64,000 nucleotides of DNA, taken from assembly GCA_905160935.1 (NCBI GenBank), contig CAJHZI010000431.1:2636001-2700000 (forward strand). The letters run 5' to 3'. Below are positions 1-10,200 of the stretch, one piece after another; position 1 is the first letter of the stretch, and the number at the start of each line of letters is the position of its first letter. Below the pieces are notes generated by a model. That model saw only the letters and a list, made by a program, of their open reading frames with translations, had not been told where the DNA came from and ran no database searches. Source of the stretch: Enchytraeus crypticus (lineage: Eukaryota > Annelida > Clitellata > Enchytraeida > Enchytraeidae). The position numbers and the translations under genes are program-made.

Positions 1-504
1 AACTCCATATATAGGCCAAACACTAGCTTAAAATGTTAAATATCTACATGATCAATAATAAATAGGTTCAGTACAACAACTAGCTCATGTTGCGTCTAGG
101 CCAATGCAGAATGAACCAAATTAGCTCTGTGTGCATCACAATGGTGAGTAAGTGGGAGGTAATGTTCTGGTGACTAAGTAAACGGTACAGCTAAAGTGAA
201 ATGCCTTTAAAATTCAAGTTTTCAAGGTAAAAGCTTTATATAGTTAATGAATATTAATTTCGGGTAAACGATTGCTTTTTGATTCAACTTACTAGATTAC
301 TGGAATTCTCAAGAACACAAGTGAAATCTGAAGAAGAAAATCAAAGAAAGTTCACTAGAGGAAGATGCAGATACAATTAATTACAAATAAATTTCAAATT
401 TTCATAGCGTGTTTAGACTGAAGGCAATACTGCCAGGAACAGCTGAATAGGCAGAGTGCGTAAAACCTTCTGTTATAGAATATCATTTATCACACAGTCT
501 AAAA

Positions 505-1028
505 ATGTAGGGTACTTTGTGGGTGACCACCTTGGAAGACCGAGTGTTGGTAAAAGCTTAGGAAGGAAAAAATCCCAGGGTGATGGAAGGTTATTCTTAA
601 ATCCGCGCCGGCTGCAATTGATGCGCCCTCAAAAGGCAACGATTACAAATAACCATGGAGAGGAAGGAAGAAATGGGTCTTAAACAAGCATCTGTGCTTC
701 CTGACCCAGTGTGTCGTTATGTTATGTTAAATACATGTAGGTAAAACTCCTCCATTCTGGATAGACAACACTATTAAAATTCTGCATTAACTGATGGATT
801 GATTCTTTGCATAGGGTGTAAATAAAATCTACGGTGTTTCGCTTAGTGTTTTAGGACAGTCTTAGTAAAAATTTATAAATCATTGTAGGTTAAGCTAAAA
901 AAAGTCTAAACACTTCTGAACTTCTTGTCATACTAACTTTGGAATGCTTTTAATGGAGCGTGAAAGCAGACAGTAATTAGAAATATTGAAGCACAGTGGA
1001 CATGCTACTGAGCAGCACACTAAAGCTA
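505..1028 (+). mobile_element. 5S-rRNA-headed SINE, copy 1 (5' truncated)
   Basis: The start carries the 3' part of the 5S internal promoter (GGGTGACCACCTTGGAAGAC, GAGTGTTGG). It is followed by a body shared with 4830-4965 and 58980-59040 (GCCGGCTGCAATT, CCATGGAGAGGAAGGA, CTGACCCAGTGTGTC), then a tail at about 945-1028 with ATGGAGCGTGAAAGCAGAC. The head-body-tail order matches the copy at 58817. Confidence 0.6.
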
Positions 1029-1186
1029 GGTTTTTTAGCATGACATAATCCTTGTATGAGGAAGTGGACGTTAAACCTTTATTATTATTATTATTAGTAA
1101 AACAGGTTTAGAACTGTGGGCTTGGATGGAGAAATTAGTAAGTACTGCTGAGCTGACTCTCAACATGAATATACTAATTCATTCAC

Positions 1187-3590
1187 CTGATCTTTCTTTT
1201 CTCTGTAAGGTCCAATATTTCTGAAATTAGCGGCCATTTCAGGTGAGCGACTGGCACCTGTAAAAATAGACTAAAATATAAAGAATGGTATAAAACAATA
1301 TACATAAATACATAGGTCATATAGATCAGCATTGTACATACCACAGTATACATGAAGATATAGGTAATATACATAGATCAGTATGCTATATACAACACCT
1401 AAGTAAATATTAACAAGTTAGGAAAACTTTCATGATGCGAAAAACCTTTAAAAATTCAAAATATAACAACACACTCTATTCATTTTACTAATATCTATTC
1501 ACAGAAGACTAATATTCAATACAATATTTACTAATATTCAATACAGCAATTGCTCAAAGAGTATTTGTGGGTTTTCTGATGAAAAGAAACTCCACGATAC
1601 TTAGCTTGATAAAAATAATAATTTTAATTGTATCGCAATATATTTAATTATATCACGTTATCAACACTGGAGTCAACATTACGAAATAGTCAGAGCATTA
1701 TGACACAATTCAATGCCATAGACATAAATACAGTGAGTCTATTATGCAAAGCTGCAAAAATAAGAATACTCACAATTTATATTCTGATCCGATCTGAAAC
1801 ATGATATGAAATAATACTGTCATTCAAAAATTTATTATTCTTTTACAGTGAATTTAATTCACATATTTTTAAACTTTATAACAATCTTGAGAAAAGCTAT
1901 CAACCATAAATTTCACATAACTAGTCGTTCAAAGCACAAACAATAGCAAACAATAATGCCTATGATTAAAAATCATAATTATATATTCTAATTAAAGATC
2001 CAAATGACACAACCCAGTTAGATTTCTGCAATTAATGCTTTTTTTCATCAAAAGTTTTGACATGTATAGTCCCAAAAGTTTAAAAGTTCATTACATATAT
2101 TAGAGTAACTTTTACAATATATTTAGTATAACTGGAAACAAATTCTAAAATTATTCATTTAGCATACATTTTCATTAAATCAAAGTTCAATTTTTCAACA
2201 GCTAACTATATATTTAGTTATTAAATTACAAATCCAAAAAGAGGTTCGTCAACCCTCTAAGAGTGTGCTCAGATACAATTTATATCTCTCTTCAGTGCAC
2301 TCTAAAGTGGCAGGTTCAAGGTACATATTCATACTCAAAGTCTGCTTTCTCGCTCCATAAGAGCACTCCTTAGATCAACATGTTAATCCCTTCACAAAGT
2401 CTATGCCTTATCCATACCTTATGCAGCCTATAGCTTGGGAAAAATATGGCTTCTGAGGTGGTTTCCCGATGCCTTCCTCAATTAGGTGGATTAATTACCA
2501 TTTAATCCTGGGGGAAAATATTTCATGGTGAGGTGGGTCCCCTCTTGCCACCCTCAGCTTCTGTCTTAGTCGCCTCTTACGTACACGCGGCAGATTGTTT
2601 GCGGTTACCCTATTCTGCAGTGGCCCAACCACACCCGAGCACAACACGGGGAAATTATATATAATACAATTTATATAATACACGTAAATATCAATCAAAA
2701 TCGAAATAAGTTAACCAGAAAGTAATTTAAAAGATGATAAATTAAATAATACAAAATACTAGGAAATATTGTAAAAAGACAAATATTTTTTAAATCTTTA
2801 AAGTTTGCTTACATGTTATATCGATCAGGAAGAGAACGACCACGACCTAGTCCTACCAGCAATGCTCTTGGTTCTTGATCTTCATTTGATGATGCCACGA
2901 GAACAATGCAAAAAGAAACGGCAACATAGTATACATGGATATATAACACAATTTAAAATGATCAGCAGCATAGCAGTATAATTCAAAAATGATCACAGGA
3001 AAAATTCATTAAAAGAAATTAAATTTTTATTTTTGCCGTTGATAGCGGAGAATGTTTTACAGGATATAAATAAAAACAAGAAGAGTGTAAATTTGCTAGT
3101 GTTAAAATGAGAATAATTATAGAAAGTAGGCATAGTTAAATTTCATTTCTAATATCTTATCAATTATACTACAGTACATAGTAAATGTTCTCAGTGTATT
3201 CATAGCATGCCTCTATAATCTCCAGCTTAAAAAAACTATTATTTTGTTGAATGTAAGATTTTCTATTAATCACTTCTATGGCATCATGACGTTCAGAATT
3301 CTTTCATATACAAGGATCGATGGTCACTTCAATATTCTAAATAAGAAAATTGAGAATTATCACAATCATTAGAAAATTAAGAATATATGTCCCAATCCAT
3401 TTACCAACCTATCATTAGAAGATTAAAAATTTTTGTCACAATCTATTTACCAACCTAAACAAGAACGTCCAGGATATGCACATTCAATATCGCTGTCATC
3501 AGACTCATCATCTCCTGGAGGCAGGGAAGCTCTCGCCTCGACCCCTGCACACTCTTCTGGCAGCACTTCATCTGTTCTAGAAGCTGACAT
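1187..3590 (-). CDS. Putative 5' exons of an unidentified minus-strand gene
   Basis: Exon 1 at 3590-3455 begins with ATG and reads an acidic peptide (MSASRTDEVLPEECAG, then LPPGDDESDDSDIECAYPGR) ending at a GTTGGT donor in phase 1. Exon 2 at 2879-2813 continues in phase (RALLVGLGRGRSLPDRYN) to a GTAAGC donor in phase 2. A possible exon 3 at 1250-1187 (RSPEMAANFRNIGPYREKKD) fits phase from a CCAG acceptor and ends at a GTGAAT donor. No domain is recognised. The exon 2 acceptor is ambiguous between two AGs six bases apart, both in frame. The gene would run past the left end of the window. Exons 1 and 2 are moderately plausible; exon 3 is weak, and other exons could lie between. Confidence 0.35.
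1390..2260. other. AT-rich stretch without recognisable content
   Basis: No ORF of note, no repeat shared with the rest of the window. Would be intron if the minus-strand gene model is right. Confidence 0.5.
2265..2490 (-). repeat. SINE tail repeat (GGAGTGCTCTTATGGAGCG family)
   Basis: Reverse-strand copy of the 3' portion also at 51245-51445, 59110-59290 and 60505-60725. Shared blocks read GGAAACCACCTCAGAAGCC, AAGGTATGGATAAGGCATAG and TATGTACCTTGAACCTGCCA on the minus strand. Confidence 0.65.
3372..3460 (-). repeat. Duplicated donor of the putative minus-strand exon 1
   Basis: The minus-strand block TTTAG|GTTGGTAAATAG and following AAATTTTTAATCTTCTAATG is repeated once with a 46-bp offset (TTACCAACCT on the plus strand at 3401 and 3447). 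Confidence 0.7.
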
Positions 3591-3719
3591 GGTTTAGCGT
3601 TTTATTCCTTTTCCTTCTCTGGTTTCTACAGCCACAGCAGTGTAGATCAAATGTTTCTTTTACTACAGCTGCCGAAATCAAATCTACCATAGGTTGTTGG
3701 TTAGCTGCTGTTGTCTTAT

Positions 3720-3860
3720 CTTTGCTGCGTACCTTTGGACTTTTTGTATTCAGGAATTTGGACCGTTTTGGACCTTCTTTTTCCTCGTCGGCACGAATAG
3801 TGCTCGATGTTGTCCTTGATAACAGTAGCACTTTAATTGTTACTACTGTCAATGCTGTTT
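3720..3860 (+). repeat. Dispersed repeat (GTGCTCGATGTTGTC family)
   Basis: Shares the block GAATAGTGCTCGATGTTGTC and TAGCACTTTAATTGTTACTA with copies at 14085, 17341 (reverse), 21880, 22075 and 62128. Copies end near a GTT/ATT-rich tail, as SINE 3' ends do. Confidence 0.6.
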
Positions 3861-4320
3861 CTTTACTAGAGTTGCAGAAATCAAACATACTATACATAAA
3901 TAAGTAGTTGCTTAGCTGCAGCTGTGTAAGCTGCTATTACTAAAGCTGCAGAAATCTACTAAATATTAGTAATCGCTTAAATGCTGTTGTCAATGCTACT
4001 TCAACTACTCTTGACAATATATCTACCAAGGCATTGTACAGCAGCTACAACAGGTATTATATAACATTAGGCCTATATAGATCTGTTGTTTTTCATAATC
4101 CCTCTTGCCAGTTGATCCAAAACCAACTGACACCCAAATATAAATCTAAACAAAGATTTTAGTTTTATTAGATATTCATGGTAATATATTATAAGACCCT
4201 ATAGAACAAACTCTCCCACTGGCTACTTTTACTGCTAATAGTAGCATGAATGGCTATTAATAGCAATTATTGCTACTAGTAGCAAGTCCAAAGTGCTCAA
4301 CCTGATGATTTTCTCACTGT

Positions 4321-4491
4321 TACCAAGGGGCACTCATGCATCGTTAAATGATTCCATCATGTTACTTACAGCTACATTTAGTGCAATATATATTAGTCCT
4401 TAATTTACCAAGGGGCACTCATGCATTGTTAAATGATTCCATCATGTTACTTACAGCTACATTTAGTGCAATATATATTAGTCCTTAATTT
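4321..4491. repeat. 85-bp tandem duplication
   Basis: Two copies starting TACCAAGGGGCACTCATGCA at 4321 and 4406, nearly identical (one clear difference). No coding sense. Confidence 0.9.
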
Positions 4492-4829
4492 ATAAATATC
4501 AAGAGTTCATGTTTTACTGGAGCAGTATCTGCCTTCATCGATTTACAAGCAATATTTAGTTGATTTATTTTTAAATTCTCAGATCAACAGGGAACCAAAA
4601 TAATGACATTTATATATCTATTTTGCTAGAAATGTTGTTGAACATTACTAAAGGTCAACTTTATCTTAACACAAGTTCACTTGTAAGACTGTATAATTGT
4701 AGCATTCAGTAATTACCATAATATTTTCCAGTGGTGATCAGCTACATAGGGCACTTTGTGCCCTCTCGGTTGATCTCTGAATAAAATTATTTATTTAATT
4801 TTTATATAAATGATAGATTTGACTTTAAA

Positions 4830-4965
4830 AAAGTGACACACTGAGTCAGGAAACACAGATGCTTGTTTAAGGCCCATTTCCTCCTTCCTCTCCATGGTTA
4901 TCTGTAATCGTTACCTTTTGATGACGCATTAATTGCAGCCGGCGTGGATTTAAATTAATTATGTA
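4830..4965 (-). mobile_element. Body fragment of the 5S-headed SINE
   Basis: Reverse copy of the body at about 590-710: the plus strand has CCTCCTTCCTCTCCATGGTT and AATTGCAGCCGGCG. The promoter head is missing. Confidence 0.6.
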
Positions 4966-5239
4966 CTCTTATTCATGGGTATGATATCTATGATTAGCAC
5001 CGATCGGACGGCACATACATGCATTGTAAAACATTACTCTATTACAAAACAAAATGTTACAAAACTAAAATGTTACTTCTTAATCGGTGGTTTTACTTAT
5101 CTGCAATGTCAACCTCCAATAAGAGAGGCGCAGGTATGCATCATATTAAACTACTATTCAAGCTTACAGAATACCAAATTTAGACTAATCCATAGTTTAC
5201 ACCACCATTGAGGTTTAAACAACAGTTTATCTCTCTAGA

Positions 5240-5665
5240 GAATATGTTCAAATGTTAGTGAATATATTCTCATATACAGGCAGGTCCATGGTATATAATG
5301 CCTCCACTCTTCTCTGTCTACCATTTTCCTCTTCATGTCCACATACAAGTGAATCTTTAAATCATATAACATTCCTAATCTCAGTCTGCCTCTGCTTCTC
5401 TTTCCTTCCATTCTATCTTCTATGACGTCCTTTAGTAAACTTTCTCCTCTTAGAATGTGTCCCATTCAATACTTCTTTCACTTTATAATAACACTTATAA
5501 ACTATCTATCCATACATACTCTCTTCAAGACTTCTTCATCTGTAACATTTCGAGTCCAGCTAACCTTTTCCATTCTCTTCCATATCCACAATTCCACCAC
5601 TTCTACTTTCTTAACATCTTCCATCCCTGATGTCCATGTCTCACATATTGCATGTCTTACATAAT
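5240..5665 (-). pseudogene. LINE reverse transcriptase C-terminal fragment
   Basis: Minus-strand reading includes KVSWTRNVTDEEVLKRV, GHILRGESLLKDVIEDRMEG, KRSRGRLRLGML and EEWRHYIPWTC, the usual C-terminal pattern of APE-type LINE ORF2 proteins. The frame is broken (stop between KRV and GHI parts) and the 5' part is absent. A 5' truncated dead copy. Confidence 0.75.
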
Positions 5666-5904
5666 ACATTCCTTATAAGACCGTGGTACATAAAAAAATT
5701 TCACTATCTTTATCTGAGTGGTTTTCTTTTGAATTTTGGTTAAGAGTTCTTTCCTAGTAACAAAGGCATGGTTTGCTTGTGCAATCCTACTACAAATTTC
5801 TGTCTTGCATTTCCCATAGTCTGTTACGGTGTGACATAAATACTTGAAACTCCTTACTTGTTATAAGCTCGTTCCATTTATTGTAAAGGGTATTATTATT
5901 CCTA

Positions 5905-5970
5905 ATTACTACTCTAGCTAAACTGGGATTCACGGGAAGTAGAAGGTGATGACGATGATGATGATAATGA
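5905..5970 (+). repeat. 3' end of the ATG-tailed dispersed repeat
   Basis: CTAGCTAAACTGGGATTCAC followed by a GATGATGAT run; only the last part of the family is present. Confidence 0.45.
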
Positions 5971-6286
5971 ATAAAAAAGCTGAGAAACACTTTGCGTAAG
6001 CATATTTTAATAACACCCGAATTTTGGAAAATGTTTCCGAAACCATTGGAAAAGCCCTTGAAAGACGCCAGAAACGTAAATTTAAACCAACGCATTTCGC
6101 CAAAATAGAAAATAACTCGTAGAAAGTTACTGAAAATATTTAGAAATTATACTAATTAGTTGAACTTAAAGTAAAGACATACATTTTAAAATATCAAACA
6201 TATGAGTTTTCCATTTAAAATCAAAACAAGCAGCTGATGTCAGTGTTTCCACTAACAGAAATCCTACTAGCATGTAAAAAAAAGTT

Positions 6287-6512
6287 AACACGCATTATAG
6301 TGAAATGATCAACTATGTTGATATCTATCAATTTTTTAATATCACATGTTTAATCCGCTAGGCAATTTAGACCATTTTCCGTATAGCCATTCCAGTGAAT
6401 GTCCGAGATTTTACTCTTAGATCAGAGCGGCTGGGAATCGAACCCACGAGGGTTCAATTCACCTCAGGATCTGTCATATAAAACTCCATGACGTTACCCC
6501 TACGCTATTGAT
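6287..6512 (-). mobile_element. tRNA-derived SINE, family 2
   Basis: Reverse copy. On the minus strand it runs from TAGCGTAGGGGTAACGTCAT through GGTTCGATTCCCAGCCGC (B box) to GATCATTTCACTATAATGCG. The same roughly 225-bp unit appears at 37660, 39298, 52333 and 56853, with a partial copy at 48656. Confidence 0.75.
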
Positions 6513-7020
6513 TCATTCATTTATTTTATTTTATTTTTATTCATTTATTGAGACATGCTGAAAGGAAGACACACTACCGTCGTCAATGACAAATTCAAGC
6601 TCTAAATGAACCAAAGTCACTATGAAAATGTAAATGGTACAAACTGCAGAGAATTAAGAATTACTATTATCTATGCTATATCTTTTCAAAAATGAGGCGA
6701 AATCCCAAATAAAGAAATCTAGTCAACGTATACATCAGAAAAACAACGTAGATTTGAGTAAATATAGTAGCTTGAATTTGTAATCTTTTGGTAAAACGTT
6801 TCACTTTCTAAATCTTCTAAAGTGAATTTAAATGCTGTTATAGAATGCCAGAATAAAAACTGTTTTAACACGCGTAGACTAATAAAATAGACTAGACATG
6901 TGATGTTCTATCTTTGAAAAAAAAAACTTAAGTCTGCTAATGCCATTTTCGGGACTAATTTAAAGAAACATATGGTTGACAAAGTAATTATGCAAAGTAA
7001 GTGTATGGCATTAGCGGTTT

Positions 7021-7028
7021 TGACGTCA
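7021..7028. promoter_or_regulatory. CRE-like palindrome upstream of the RT ORF
   Basis: TGACGTCA, the full CREB/ATF palindrome, lies 239 bp before the ATG of the reverse transcriptase ORF. An 8-mer match can occur by chance. Confidence 0.3.
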
Positions 7029-7266
7029 CGTTAATGGCGAATGTTTATATTTACAAAAAATAACGTTCACTTTGGATATACATTAACTATTATATCCATA
7101 TTCATAAAATTTCGTGACTCTAACTATTTTGAGTGACTGCGCCAAGTATCGAGTTGTTCTACTTAGAAATTTTGCGATGGTTACTTATTATATGCTGGAT
7201 AATCACTGTGCTATAATCTACCCTTAAATTTATAGGTAGAAACATTCGTAAGATTATTTGGATATC

Positions 7267-10200
7267 ATGCCTAATTGTGCTGGTCGTCCATTTGAGCCAT
7301 GTCCTCAAGCACGTAACGACAGTTCTGTAAAGTTCTCACTCTGTGACTTATATCTGTGTCCAGACTGCTTGGAGGATAGGTGGCCTACCTCCAGGAATAA
7401 TGAGACGAATACAAGCAAGCCATATCTCATACAGGCTAATTCCAAGTTATACATCGAGCCTGTTTCTAACGTCAATTGTCTTTCACAAGGAACAGCTTCA
7501 GTCCGTCGCAACAAGGTATCAAGCTTTCAAGACTGTAGTTCTGTTTCTCCTGATTCATTACCTGCAGTCAAACACAGAACTTCTGGAGCTTGCAGTGTGT
7601 GCTTTTCTGTACATCAAATCTGCAAAGAGACAGGAGCAATCCGCGTGCACGGTAAAATGTCAAACCGTTGCCCGGGGTCCCATTTTCCTCCGCGTCCAGA
7701 GTCAATCCTGTCGCTTCCCATTCAAGACGTTAACAAAAATCCTCATTCTACCCGCATTTCTGCTTCGCCGCCTGAGCCCATCCTGGAACCTTCATCACCT
7801 CTACATAATGCTACAAGTTTGTTGCTGCACCCAACTTTACCATATAACACAATCAAACACATTCCTAAAGCTGCTAGACCCAGTTGTGCTAAATCTTTGG
7901 CTAATATTCTTAATAAAATTTCTAATTGTCCACGGGATATAAATGACTGGAGCCACTTATTTAACTTTGGAAAGGATGTTCTAATTGCACCTCCTCGTGC
8001 AGGGAAACGCATGAATCTGTCTAATGCAATAAAGAAAAGATCTGAACTCTTTGACTGTCGTAAAGAGACTGCTCTCCCTAAGTACAAGTTTAATCGTTCT
8101 CCTGGCAATTCTGACAAGCTATATTCACTAATCAGGTCGAAAATAGAAGACGGCAACATGAGGGCTGCGGTCAGACTTCTATGCTCAGATGATGCTCCTG
8201 CCGCAGACAATCCGGACACTTTGCAAAACCTGAAGGATAAGCATCCAATTCTTTCAGAGGTTCTTCCGCCTGCTCCTGATCCTTTCACTACTCAATCATT
8301 TCAAGCCTCTGAGAATGGTATTTTAAATGCTGTTCGTAGTTTTCCAGCAGGTTCTTCTGCCGGTCCAGATGGTATCAGACCACAACATATTCTAGACTTA
8401 ATAAATGATCGGGTATCCGGACCCATTCTTCTCCCAGCTCTTACCTCCTTCACCAACACTCTGCTGAACGGTGAGTGCCCGGACCCTATTAGGAAACTTC
8501 TGTTTGGTGGACGCCTAATAGCTATAGGTAAGAAAGATGGTGGAGTTCGTCCTATTGCCATTGGATACACCTGGAGGCGTATCGCAGCTAAATGCGCAAA
8601 TGCACATGTTTCATCTAAAGTGGCATCATTCCTTTCGCCTATTCAGGTGGGTGTTGGAGTAAGTGGGGGCTGCGAAGCAACTGTGCATGCAGTCAGACGT
8701 TTTCTCACGTCGTTGCCGGAAAAATTCAGTGTAGTTAAATTAGACTTCAAGAATGCGTTCAACAATGTAAATAGATTTCAGATGCTTCAAGAAGTCTACA
8801 AATATATCCCAGAGATATACAAATTTTGCTACTCATCATACAGTGCAACGTCACACCTCAAATACAACGATCACATCATTGAGTCTATGGTTGGTGTTCA
8901 GCAGGGAGATCCTCTTGGACCTCTTCTATTCAGCCTCACTATTCATCCTCTGCTCAAATCTCTGATCTGTCCTCTGAGAGTTGCATACTTAGACGATGTG
9001 ACCCTTGGAGGAAGTGAGGATTCATTAAGCCACGATATTTGCAATATTATGGAGAATGGGAAAGTTCTTGGCCTAGAATTGAACCTGAATAAATGTGAAA
9101 TAGTTTCTCCCTGCCCTCAAACAATACGCCATCCAATACTACAATCATTCAAAATGATACCCCAGGATGAGAGTTCACTTCTCGGAGCTCCTCTATCATT
9201 CGGAATTGCCATGGACAAATCACTTTCGACAAAAATTGTGGATCTTGAACTGGCCTCAAGTCGTTTGCCATTGATCTCCAGACATGACGCTTTGACAATA
9301 CTTCGATATTCTCTTAGTATTTCTAAAATGTTGTACACACTGAGATCATCTCCTTGTTTCAATCACCCAGCATTAATAGCATTTGATAATAAACTGAAAG
9401 AGTGCCTTTCCACGATGTCTAACATTGCCCTGTCTGATACTCAGTGGTCACAGGCTACTCTACCAGTTAAGAAAGGTGGGTTAGGTATTAGACAAACATC
9501 GCATGTTGCGCCCTCAGCTTTCATATCTTCATACATTTCTACCAGGCCACTTCAGGATTCCATTCTAGGTCACTTCTCATCCTATCATGATGTCAACTTT
9601 GATCTTGCTCTTTCATTATGGTCTGAACGGTATAACGCTGTAGCTCCAACTGGAGACAAAGATAAAATGCAAAAATTCTGGGACGCAGCAGCCATCGAAA
9701 AATGCTTTGAGCAGATTTTAAACTTTCAATCTGACGCATCTGATAGAGCAAGGCTCCTGGCTGTTTCAAGTCCACGAAGCAGTGACTGGTTACACGCCTT
9801 CCCTATCTCATCCTGCGGCCTTCATTTGGACGACGAGTCCGTTAGAGTTGCTATTGGCTTCAGACTTGGTGCTCGGCTGTGTGAGCCGCACACTTGTCCA
9901 TGTGGTTCCATAGTAGACTCTAGAGGCATCCACAGTCTATCGTGCAAGAGGAGTGCAGGTAGGGCTAGTCGACATCACAATCTGAACGACATCGTTTGGC
10001 GTGCTCTTACCAAAGCCAGCATTCCTTCTATCAAGGAGCCTCCGGGTCTCTTTCGGTCTGATGGAAAGCGCCCGGATGGCCTTACTCTCATTCCGTGGCA
10101 AAAGGGTAAGTGCTTAGCATGGGATGTAACAGTCTCTGATACCCTAGCCAATTCTTACCTTCACGTAACTTCATCTTCGGCTGGCGGAGCAGCCGAACTG

